Shown piece by piece: positions 57,401 through 64,000 of a stretch of DNA of 64,000 nt. Every line of letters begins with the position of its first letter. Position 1 is the stretch's first letter. The DNA is from Methylocystis hirsuta (GTDB taxonomy: Bacteria > Pseudomonadota > Alphaproteobacteria > Rhizobiales > Beijerinckiaceae): contig NZ_QWDD01000001.1 in the NCBI RefSeq assembly GCF_003722355.1, positions 682,001 through 746,000 of the forward strand, written 5' to 3'. Made by a program: the position numbers and the translations under genes. Under the pieces are notes generated by a model, which was not told where the DNA came from, searched no databases, and saw nothing but the letters and a program-made list of their open reading frames with translations.

Positions 57401-59870
57401 GAATTCGCGGCAGGAATTGAGCGGCGCCACGAGCCATGTCGTTTGGGAAACCAAGACCGGCGGCGCGTTGACTGGCCGAATCGTCACCCTTGCAAGCGCC
57501 AATGGACTGGCGACGGCCGAAGCGCTGGACACGAATGGCGATGGCGCACTCGATTGGTCGCAGCAAAGCTTCACGCGTCTGAACGCCGATGGCAGCCAGA
57601 CGTTCACCCTTTCGGATTTGAACGCCAATGGCACGCTTCGTGGTCGGATCGTTACGAGCGTTAGCGCGAACGGCTTGTCCAAGACATCGCAGATTGATCT
57701 GAATGGGCTGGGCAATGCGGTCGAGACGGAGACCGACGTCACCGTGTTGAACGCGGACGGCACGACGACGCGCACGGTCACCGACCTCTACGCCGACAAT
57801 TCCTTGAAGGGCAAATCGGTCTTCACCGCGAGCGCCAACGGAAAATCCGCGACGACGACGATCGACATCGACGGTGACAATGTCACCGATAAGACCATCG
57901 CTGTGTCCGAAGGCGTCGACGGCGTAAAGGTCAGCACGATTACATTCAAGGACGGCTCGACCGCTACGACGACGACAAGCTTCGACGGTCTGACGGCGAC
58001 CATGACGACCTCGGTCGGCATAACGCAGACCCGAACGGAGCTTGGCGACGGAACCGGGAGCTACAGCTGGAGTTCAACGGATTCTCAAGGGTATTCGCTC
58101 GGCTCCTCCTCCCACACGATCGATGAAAATTCCATAGACTTGTATTCCTATTACGAGGCTTCGACCTCCTCCTCAGGGACTCTTCGGATCGAGACCTCAG
58201 CATTGGATGACTATCTCGCCAGAGCCGAACGTCTCTATGACGCGGCCTTTGATCGCGACATGCTCGCCAATGAGAAGGAAGTGATCGGCAAGTATATCAA
58301 TTCTTCGACGAATGCGTTCGACGCCACCCAGCTGGCGAATGACCTGATGAACGCCACCGAGTTCTCGACGCGCTATGGCGGGGTCAGCAATCTGCAATTT
58401 GTCGAGCAGGCCTATCTAAACGCGCTTAATCGAAGCCCGTCTGCCGCCGAGCTTTCAGATTATCTGAAGCAGCTCAATGCCGGAACGCTGACCCGCGCGG
58501 ACGTCATGCTCGCGATTTCCGAAAGCGCCGAGCATGCGGATGTCGGGAATATCCACGCGGCGACCAATAATTCGGTCCAGTCGATGGCCTCTCTGTCGCT
58601 TGATCATACCGTTGATCTGCAGCAGGCGAAGGACATGATCACGCGCGTCTATCAGACCACTTTCGGTCGAGACCCGACATCGAGCGAGTTGCAAAGCGGC
58701 GCGCAGCAAATCACTTCTGGATCGGCGACGGAAGCCCAGATCGCTGCGGGCTTCGTGGCTTCGGGATGGGTTTGGACGTGGTGGCCGTATTTTGGATACA
58801 GCACGCCGAGTTCGATGGAGCAGGTGTATGGAGCCTTGTCGAACACGGATTTCGTCACGCAACTGTTCCAGAATTCCTTCGGCCGCAACCCGACGGCGTC
58901 CGAGAGCGCGGATTGGGTGACGATGCTGGATGCCGGCACGGTCAGCCGCGGCGATATGATTTATGCGCTCGCCGAAAGCCAGGACCATCTCGCCTATATC
59001 GGCTCGCAGGCCGGTCAGGCGGTCACCGCATCCAATCAGACCTTAAATTATGCCGAGAACGCGATCGTCCGGATCACCGGCGGCGGCAATACGATCAATG
59101 CGTCGAGCGGCGACGTCCTGACCGTCGGCGGCAATGGCGCGAATGGCGTAACAAACACCATCAACATGTCAAACGGCTCCGCGAGCCTGCGCGCCGACTC
59201 ACGGATGGATGTCGTCGGGTCCAAGAATGTCGTGACCGCCGCGGCTGGAAGCACGCTGGGCGTCAACGGCGACGATAATTTAGTGTCCGCAGGCGGAGAC
59301 GCGATCTCGCTCAATGGCGGCGCGGGCAATGTGGTGAACGGGTCCGGGAATACAATTGCCGTTGCTGCGAACCTCGGCGCAAATCTCGTCGGCGACGGCA
59401 ACACGATCAACGCCCAATCCGGAGCGAAAATCACGATTTCGACGAACGGGCAGAATGGCGCCGGAGACATCGTGAACATGTCGAATGGCTCGCTCACCAT
59501 GGCGGGCGGATCGAAAGCCACGATTAATGGTTCTAGCAACGATGTGACGCTTGAATTGGGAGAAAATCTCACCCTCTTCGGCAATAACAACGAGATTGTC
59601 TTGGGCTCCGGCAATGACGTCGTGACCGATTTCGGTTCGTCAGAGACTTTCGTGTTCAAGGCGAGTTTTGGGCAGGACACGCTCACGGGCTTCGACAGCA
59701 CGGACCACATGCATATCGATAGCGCAATCTTCTCGGATTGGGCGCACCTCATCGGGGGCGCGCAACAAGTCGGCGCCGACACGATTATCACGGCGAGTGC
59801 GACAGATACGATCACGTTGAAGAATGTGGCGGTCTCGAGCCTGAGCCAGGGACAGTTTCAGTTCGTCTAG
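54468..59870 (+). CDS. giant calcium-loop repeat protein, type I secretion substrate (DUF4214)
   Basis: An 1800-residue acidic protein, no signal peptide. Residues about 55-120 carry EPIVLDLDGNGIALAPLTSS, a known opening of RTX-type proteins. Residues about 260-1180 are some 16 tandem repeats of about 55 residues, each starting (T/V)(T/S)SA(D/N)GL and holding a calcium-type loop such as DVDGDGVID or DLDGDGAYD. Residues about 1245-1520 match DUF4214 (LYDAAFDRDMLANE; VYQTTFGRDPTSSE; LFQNSFGRNPTASE). Then Asn/Gly-rich short repeats, and a type I secretion C-terminus (FVFKASFGQDTLTGFDSTDH; ITLKNVAVSSLSQGQFQFV). No typical GGxGxDxxx RTX blocks. The ATG at 54468 lacks a good RBS, and the N-terminus may be truncated. 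No secretion genes are adjacent. A surface adhesin is likely. Confidence 0.8.
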   Translation: MVDLHEMTTQHLFEVITALHEVDAKNDTKYFENLQMAQHDYNSWMVAVGLKAYNREDYEPIVLDLDGNGIALAPLTSSNTFFDMAGDGYQHRTAWAGAGDAVLAFDANNDGVINQKNEIIFTEWDPTAASDMQALLNVFDTNHNGKLDSGDQKFSQFKLVVTNANGTQTVQTLAQAGIASIDLKENNYNQTFVDGSSIDGQTIFTRTNGTTGTAATVTLVSEAAGHALQTTTTTDANGAVTVKNKALNPDGSLASETISVTSANGLSRTLSQDVDGDGVIDLIQTETTVVNGDGSKVTTLTDKTGGGVNLDKIVTTTSADGKTITFQRDMDASGTFEQTETLVTAADGSKTNIISNVGDDGTLLTKVSHATSANGLTRTDRFDANGDTVWDTTSTDATVVNGDGSRTETVTVTNANSSLRAKTTIQTSADGRNETIQFDLDGNGATDLTSSEVVTSNADGSYWTTTTNRNNNNSLRDQSKTLLSADNLSKTTYVDVNGDGFFEQTITDVTVVAANGDRTETTTALNADGTKRAQTIVVKGADGRSRTIQSDTNGDNVFDSVETIAIAANGSSVDTISNYSPKNSLIGKTVVSTSADGLTRTSQFDADADGTWDTTTTEATVKNANGSSTQTTTVTNANGSLRGKSVVSTSADGLSITTQADLDGDGAYDATTTDARTVAADNSHVQTVSANNANGSLRDNAVITVSADRHTTMINRDIDGDNVNDQTQTVQLQSNDAVVDTVSNFQTDGSLKNTRQSTVSGDGLSSEVVYSQMTAHSDLTWQFIWPWGWFPVYVNYTTLDAVRTVTDVTTLNLDGSRTQAFTQYNGAITGTVLEQIVTTTSANGLTISKQWTGWNGATAINQTSSDITTYNADGSTTRIVMDQSPNGEGAPTLLDKAVIAISASKLVTNYQLDVNGDGTFDTADILTIGVDGASVETATTKNLDGSLREKEIVAVSADGLKVNAVRDRNGDGAYDHFENSRQELSGATSHVVWETKTGGALTGRIVTLASANGLATAEALDTNGDGALDWSQQSFTRLNADGSQTFTLSDLNANGTLRGRIVTSVSANGLSKTSQIDLNGLGNAVETETDVTVLNADGTTTRTVTDLYADNSLKGKSVFTASANGKSATTTIDIDGDNVTDKTIAVSEGVDGVKVSTITFKDGSTATTTTSFDGLTATMTTSVGITQTRTELGDGTGSYSWSSTDSQGYSLGSSSHTIDENSIDLYSYYEASTSSSGTLRIETSALDDYLARAERLYDAAFDRDMLANEKEVIGKYINSSTNAFDATQLANDLMNATEFSTRYGGVSNLQFVEQAYLNALNRSPSAAELSDYLKQLNAGTLTRADVMLAISESAEHADVGNIHAATNNSVQSMASLSLDHTVDLQQAKDMITRVYQTTFGRDPTSSELQSGAQQITSGSATEAQIAAGFVASGWVWTWWPYFGYSTPSSMEQVYGALSNTDFVTQLFQNSFGRNPTASESADWVTMLDAGTVSRGDMIYALAESQDHLAYIGSQAGQAVTASNQTLNYAENAIVRITGGGNTINASSGDVLTVGGNGANGVTNTINMSNGSASLRADSRMDVVGSKNVVTAAAGSTLGVNGDDNLVSAGGDAISLNGGAGNVVNGSGNTIAVAANLGANLVGDGNTINAQSGAKITISTNGQNGAGDIVNMSNGSLTMAGGSKATINGSSNDVTLELGENLTLFGNNNEIVLGSGNDVVTDFGSSETFVFKASFGQDTLTGFDSTDHMHIDSAIFSDWAHLIGGAQQVGADTIITASATDTITLKNVAVSSLSQGQFQFV

Positions 59871-60106
59871 ACGAACATCCCCCGCCGCAAAATTCGCCAG
59901 CCTTGCTGGGCGAACGCCTTCCTTGGCGAGGCCGGGATTGGCGTCGAGCAGCGCCTCCATGGCTCCGTCCCGCTCCGTCCCCGCCGGGAGCGGGAGCCTT
60001 TCCTTTGCCCGCGCGCCGTGCGACAAGCCGGCGGAGCCCCCGCGGTCGGCCGGCCCGCCGCAGGCCGTCCAGTTCGCATTGCTCGTAGGGTCCGGGTCGC
60101 GCGCCC

Positions 60107-60982
60107 ATGTCGGTCAGACATCCGATCATCTCCATCACCGGCTCGTCCGGCGCCGGCACCAGTTCGGTCAAGGCGACGTTCGAACAGATTTTCCGTCGCG
60201 AGCGCATCGAGGTCGCCTATGTCGAGGGCGACAGCTTCCATCGCTACGATCGCATAGAGATGAAGGCGAAGCTCACCGAGGCTCATGCGGTCGGCAACCA
60301 AAATTTCAGCCATTTTGGCCCTCACGCCAATCTGCTGCCCGAGCTCGAGACGCTCTTTCGCGCATACGGCGAGACGGGCTCCGGCCGCTACCGCCATTAC
60401 GCCCATGACGAAAACGAGGCGGCGAGGCTTGGCGTGCCGCCCGGGACGTTTACCGATTGGGAGGAACTGCCGGCCGATACCGACGTGCTGTTCTATGAAG
60501 GGCTGCACGGCGCGGTCGTCACCGATGACGTCAATGTCGCGCGTTACGCGGATCTCAAGATCGGCGTCGTTCCGGTGATCAACCTGGAGTGGACGCAGAA
60601 GCTGCATCGCGACCGGCATTCGCGCGGCTACACGACCGAGGCCGTCACCGAGACGATTCTACGGCGCATGCATGATTATGTGCATTATATTTGCCCCCAG
60701 TTCTCGGAAACGGACATAAATTTCCAGCGCGCGCCGACGGTCGACACGTCAAATCCCTTTGTCGCCCGTTCGATTCCGACGCCCGACGAATCGATCGTCG
60801 TCATTCGCTTTCGCGATCCGCGAGGGGTGGACTTCCCCTATCTTGTGGCGATGATCGCGGGAAGCTGGATGTCGCGCGCCAATTCCATCGTCATTCCGGG
60901 CAATAAGCTTGATCTCGCAATGCAGCTGATCCTTACTCCAAGGATCCTCGAACTGGTCAGACGCAGGAAAGGCGTGACGTGA
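60107..60982 (+). CDS. prk: phosphoribulokinase
   Basis: A 291-residue class I (proteobacterial) phosphoribulokinase that makes ribulose 1,5-bisphosphate. The P-loop is [20 protein letters not shown] near residue 9 (GT rather than GK is normal in this type), followed by [56 protein letters not shown] and [23 protein letters not shown] at 60107. It overlaps tkt by 4 bp and starts the Calvin-cycle cluster prk-tkt-fba. RuBisCO is not in the window. Confidence 0.95.
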   Translation: MSVRHPIISITGSSGAGTSSVKATFEQIFRRERIEVAYVEGDSFHRYDRIEMKAKLTEAHAVGNQNFSHFGPHANLLPELETLFRAYGETGSGRYRHYAHDENEAARLGVPPGTFTDWEELPADTDVLFYEGLHGAVVTDDVNVARYADLKIGVVPVINLEWTQKLHRDRHSRGYTTEAVTETILRRMHDYVHYICPQFSETDINFQRAPTVDTSNPFVARSIPTPDESIVVIRFRDPRGVDFPYLVAMIAGSWMSRANSIVIPGNKLDLAMQLILTPRILELVRRRKGVT

Positions 60983-63003
60983 ACGACACTATATTGACGG
61001 CGGCCAAGGAGACCTCCGCGGCGGCGGCTGGCGCAAAATCCGATCCGACGCGCTACGCCAACGCCATTCGCGCCTTGGCGATGGACGCGGTCGAAAAGGC
61101 GAAATCCGGCCATCCCGGCATGCCGATGGGCATGGCCGACGTCGCGACCGTGCTTTTCCAGCGCTTCATGAAGTTTGACGCGAGCCGGCCGGACTGGCCG
61201 GACCGCGACCGTTTCGTGCTGTCCGCCGGCCACGGGTCGATGCTGCTTTACGCGCTGCTCTATCTGCTCGGCTATCCGGGCATGGGCCGCAAAGAGCTCG
61301 AAAACTTCCGCCAGCTCGGTTCTCCGACCGCAGGCCATCCCGAATATGGCCACGCCGCCGGCATCGAGACGACCACCGGTCCTCTCGGCCAGGGGCTCGC
61401 GACCGCGGTCGGCATGGCGATCGCCGAGCGCCTCTCGGCGGCGCGCTTCGGCGACGATCTCGTCGATCATTTCACCTATGTGATCGCGGGCGACGGCTGC
61501 CTGATGGAGGGCGTCAGCCATGAGGCGATCGATCTCGCGGGACATTTGAAGCTTTCCAAGCTGATCCTGTTCTGGGACGACAATTCCATCTCCATCGACG
61601 GGCCGACGAGCCTCGCGACCTCGACGGACCAGATCGCGCGTTTCGCCGCCGCCGGCTGGCACGTGGCCCATGTCGACGGCCATGATTCAGAGGCGGTGGC
61701 GCAAGCGATCGCCGCGGCGCAGGCCGACCCCCGGCCTTCGCTCGTCGGCTGCCGCACGCTGATCGGCTATGGCGCGCCGACCAAGCAGGGCAAGGAAAGC
61801 TGCCACGGCGCGCCGCTCGGGGCGGCGGAGATCGACGCCGCGCGTGAAGCGCTCGTCTGGCCGCACGCGCCTTTCGAGCTGCCCGACGATGTGCTGGAGG
61901 CCTGGCGCGCGGCGGGGCGTCGCGGCGCCAAAGCGCGCGAAGCTTGGGAGGCGCGACGCGACGCTTCCTCGAAGGGCGCCGCCTTCGACGCCTTCATGAA
62001 AGCCGACGTCGCGGCGCAGGTCGCCGGGCCGCTCGCAGAATTCCGTGCGACCCTCGCCGCCGAAAAGCCGAAAGTCGCCACGCGCAAATCCTCGGAAATG
62101 GCGCTCGGCGTCATCAACGCCGCGACGCAGGCGACGATCGGCGGCTCGGCCGACCTGACGCATTCGAACTTCACCATCACCAAGGGCATGGGCGAGGTCG
62201 CCCCGGACGATTTTTCCGGCCGCTACATCCACTACGGCGTGCGCGAATTCGGCATGGCGGCGGCGATGAATGGCGTCGCCCTGCATGGCGGATTCGCGCC
62301 CTATGGCGGGACCTTCCTGGTGTTCTCCGATTATGCGCGCGGCGCGATCCGCCTCTCGGCGCTCATGGGCCTGCGCGTCATCTATGTGCTCACCCATGAT
62401 TCGATCGGTCTTGGCGAAGACGGGCCGACGCATCAGCCGGTGGAGCATCTCGCGGCGCTGCGGGCCATGCCCAATCTCAATGTCTTCCGCCCGGCCGACG
62501 CGATCGAGACCGCCGAATGCTGGGAGCTGGCGCTGGCCAGCCGCCATACGCCTTCCGTCGTGAGCCTGTCGAGGCAGAACCTGCCGACGCTCGAGCGGCC
62601 CATTGGCGAAAACCTTTCCGCCAAGGGCGCCTATGTGCTGCGCGAAGCGGCGGGAAAGCGCGACGTCACGCTGCTCGCCACGGGCTCCGAGGTTGAAATC
62701 GCCCTCGCCGCCGCCGACATTCTGGACACGCAAGGACTGAAGGCCGCCGTGGTCTCCATGCCCTGCTGGGAGCTGTTCGAGGCGCAGTCCGAGGCCTATC
62801 GCGCCGAAATTCTCGGCGGCGCCCCGCGCGTTGCGGTCGAGGCGGCGGTTCGGCTCGGCTGGGATCGCTGGATCGGCGACCGCGGCGCCTTCATCGGCAT
62901 GAGCGGCTTTGGCGCGAGTGGGCCAGCCGGCGAGCTGTTTAAGCATTTCGGAGTCACGGCGGAGGCTGTGGCTGAGGCGGCCCGTACGCTAGTTAAGGCG
63001 TAA
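60979..63003 (+). CDS. tkt: transketolase
   Basis: A 674-residue thiamine-diphosphate enzyme that moves two-carbon units in the Calvin cycle and pentose phosphate pathway. Conserved parts: [13 protein letters not shown] near residue 41, [20 protein letters not shown] near 117, the ThDP motif [15 protein letters not shown] near 172 and, later, the pyrimidine domain with [13 protein letters not shown]. The GTG at 60979 overlaps the prk stop, so the genes are coupled. The gene ends 18 bp before fba. Its place between prk and fba marks it as the CbbT type. Confidence 0.95.
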   Translation: MNDTILTAAKETSAAAAGAKSDPTRYANAIRALAMDAVEKAKSGHPGMPMGMADVATVLFQRFMKFDASRPDWPDRDRFVLSAGHGSMLLYALLYLLGYPGMGRKELENFRQLGSPTAGHPEYGHAAGIETTTGPLGQGLATAVGMAIAERLSAARFGDDLVDHFTYVIAGDGCLMEGVSHEAIDLAGHLKLSKLILFWDDNSISIDGPTSLATSTDQIARFAAAGWHVAHVDGHDSEAVAQAIAAAQADPRPSLVGCRTLIGYGAPTKQGKESCHGAPLGAAEIDAAREALVWPHAPFELPDDVLEAWRAAGRRGAKAREAWEARRDASSKGAAFDAFMKADVAAQVAGPLAEFRATLAAEKPKVATRKSSEMALGVINAATQATIGGSADLTHSNFTITKGMGEVAPDDFSGRYIHYGVREFGMAAAMNGVALHGGFAPYGGTFLVFSDYARGAIRLSALMGLRVIYVLTHDSIGLGEDGPTHQPVEHLAALRAMPNLNVFRPADAIETAECWELALASRHTPSVVSLSRQNLPTLERPIGENLSAKGAYVLREAAGKRDVTLLATGSEVEIALAAADILDTQGLKAAVVSMPCWELFEAQSEAYRAEILGGAPRVAVEAAVRLGWDRWIGDRGAFIGMSGFGASGPAGELFKHFGVTAEAVAEAARTLVKA

Positions 63004-63021
63004 GACATAGCGGAGGCGACA

Positions 63022-64000
63022 ATGGCTCTGATCACCCTGCGGCAACTGCTCGATCACGCCGCCGAGCACGATTACGGCGTTCCGGCGTTCAATATCAATA
63101 ATATGGAGCAGGGCCTCGCGGTGATGGAGGCGGCGGCGTCGGTCGACGCGCCGGTCATCATCCAGGCCTCGCGCGGCGCGCGCAGCTACGCCAACGACAT
63201 CATGCTCGCCAAGATGATCGAGGCGCTCGCGGCGATCTGGCCCGACACGCCGCTCGTCATGCATCTCGACCACGGCAACGCCGAAGCGACCTGCGCCAGC
63301 GCCATCCGCTTCGGCTTCACCTCGGTGATGATGGACGGTTCGCTGAAGGCCGACGGCAAGACGCCCGCCGATTACGACTACAATGTGCGCGTCACCCGCA
63401 GCGTCGTCGACATGGCGCATTGGGTCGGCGCCTCGGTCGAAGGCGAACTCGGCGTGCTCGGCTCGCTCGAGAGCGGCATGGGCGAAAAGGAAGACGGCCA
63501 CGGCGCCGAAGGCAAGCTCTCGCACGACCAGCTTCTGACCGATCCGGCGCAGGCCGAGGATTTCGTCGCCCGCACCAAGGTCGATGCGCTGGCGATCGCG
63601 ATGGGCACGTCGCATGGCGCCTATAAATTCTCGCGCAAGCCCGACGGCGCCATTCTGGCGATGAAGGTCGTCGAGGAAATTCATCGTCGCCTGCCCAGCA
63701 CGCATCTCGTGATGCACGGCTCGTCGTCGGTGCCGCAGGACTTGCAGGACGCCTTCAACGCCGCCGGCGGCGAGATGCCGCAGACCTGGGGCGTGCCGGT
63801 CGCCGAGATCCAGCGCGGCATCAAATCTGGCGTGCGCAAGATCAACATCGACACGGACAACCGCATCGCCATGACCGCGGCGATCCGCGGCGTGCTCGGC
63901 AAGAACAAGGGCGAGTTCGATCCGCGCAAATATTTGAAGCCGGCGATGGAGGCGATGCGCGCCGTCTGCAGGCAGCGCTACGAGGAGTTCGGCACGGCGG
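63022..64000 (+). CDS. fba: class II fructose-bisphosphate aldolase, Calvin-cycle subtype, 3' end outside window
   Basis: The first 326 codons of a zinc-dependent aldolase that condenses DHAP with glyceraldehyde 3-phosphate or erythrose 4-phosphate. Zinc-binding and active-site features: [16 protein letters not shown] near residue 80, [20 protein letters not shown] near 138, [10 protein letters not shown] near 200 and [20 protein letters not shown] near 230, with [14 protein letters not shown]. The ATG at 63022 follows GGAGG. Co-directional with prk and tkt (18-bp gap). The stop lies beyond the window. Confidence 0.95.
   Translation, partial: MALITLRQLLDHAAEHDYGVPAFNINNMEQGLAVMEAAASVDAPVIIQASRGARSYANDIMLAKMIEALAAIWPDTPLVMHLDHGNAEATCASAIRFGFTSVMMDGSLKADGKTPADYDYNVRVTRSVVDMAHWVGASVEGELGVLGSLESGMGEKEDGHGAEGKLSHDQLLTDPAQAEDFVARTKVDALAIAMGTSHGAYKFSRKPDGAILAMKVVEEIHRRLPSTHLVMHGSSSVPQDLQDAFNAAGGEMPQTWGVPVAEIQRGIKSGVRKINIDTDNRIAMTAAIRGVLGKNKGEFDPRKYLKPAMEAMRAVCRQRYEEFGTA

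Overview
The window is 64 kb of GC-rich chromosomal DNA from an alphaproteobacterium, most likely of the order Hyphomicrobiales (Rhizobiales). Supporting signs are a fused cysNC, a class I lysyl-tRNA synthetase, a YlxR-L7Ae fusion between nusA and infB, a palindrome of the Rhizobiales extragenic type, and the gene order rimP-nusA-ylxR-infB-rbfA-truB. A methylotrophic or autotrophic relative (Methylocystaceae/Beijerinckiaceae-like) is plausible from the prk-tkt-fba cluster and several exported metalloproteins, but this is inference.

Layout. 1-3.3 kb: sulfate activation (cysD end, cysNC), a decayed rfbC and an intact rfbD. 3.6-11 kb: the nusA-infB translation operon behind a terminator-like leader hairpin. 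11-15 kb: murI, a SmbP-like metal-binding protein, a di-haem peroxidase and a Pro/Ala-rich membrane protein. 15.2-24 kb: housekeeping genes (folE, leuB, secG, pyrG) interrupted by AT-rich inserts, namely a frameshifted Fic gene with its small partner and a toxin gene whose apparent antitoxin is a chimera. 24-34 kb: small envelope proteins, hydrolases, a UdgX-type uracil-DNA glycosylase, a second large di-haem cytochrome, and lysK. 34-40 kb: accessory region with a low-GC secreted protein, a TPR repeat protein, an OprB porin, a perfect 15-bp minisatellite of about 23 copies and a YkgJ-type cysteine-cluster protein. 40.6-45.2 kb: a three-gene operon of a Tat-exported, His-rich NosZ-like beta-propeller, an FtsX-type permease with a His-rich periplasmic loop, and an ABC ATPase fused to a membrane anchor and periplasmic domain. 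45.4-50 kb: amino-sugar and peptidoglycan recycling (nagA, a SIS deaminase, murQ, nagZ). 50-54.4 kb: a DUF3047 protein, an AraC regulator, a methyltransferase, a LysE exporter and an internally deleted methyltransferase remnant. 54.5-59.9 kb: an 1800-residue type I secretion candidate built from about 16 repeats with calcium-binding loops. 60.1 kb to the end: prk-tkt-fba of the Calvin cycle, with fba running off the window.

The best candidates for something undescribed are the NosZ-like/ABC operon (probably metal, perhaps copper, related), the membrane protein carrying a PemI/MazE-type antitoxin tail next to its toxin, and the giant repeat protein with two Trp-rich inserts. No tRNA, rRNA, CRISPR array, transposase or integrase was recognised.
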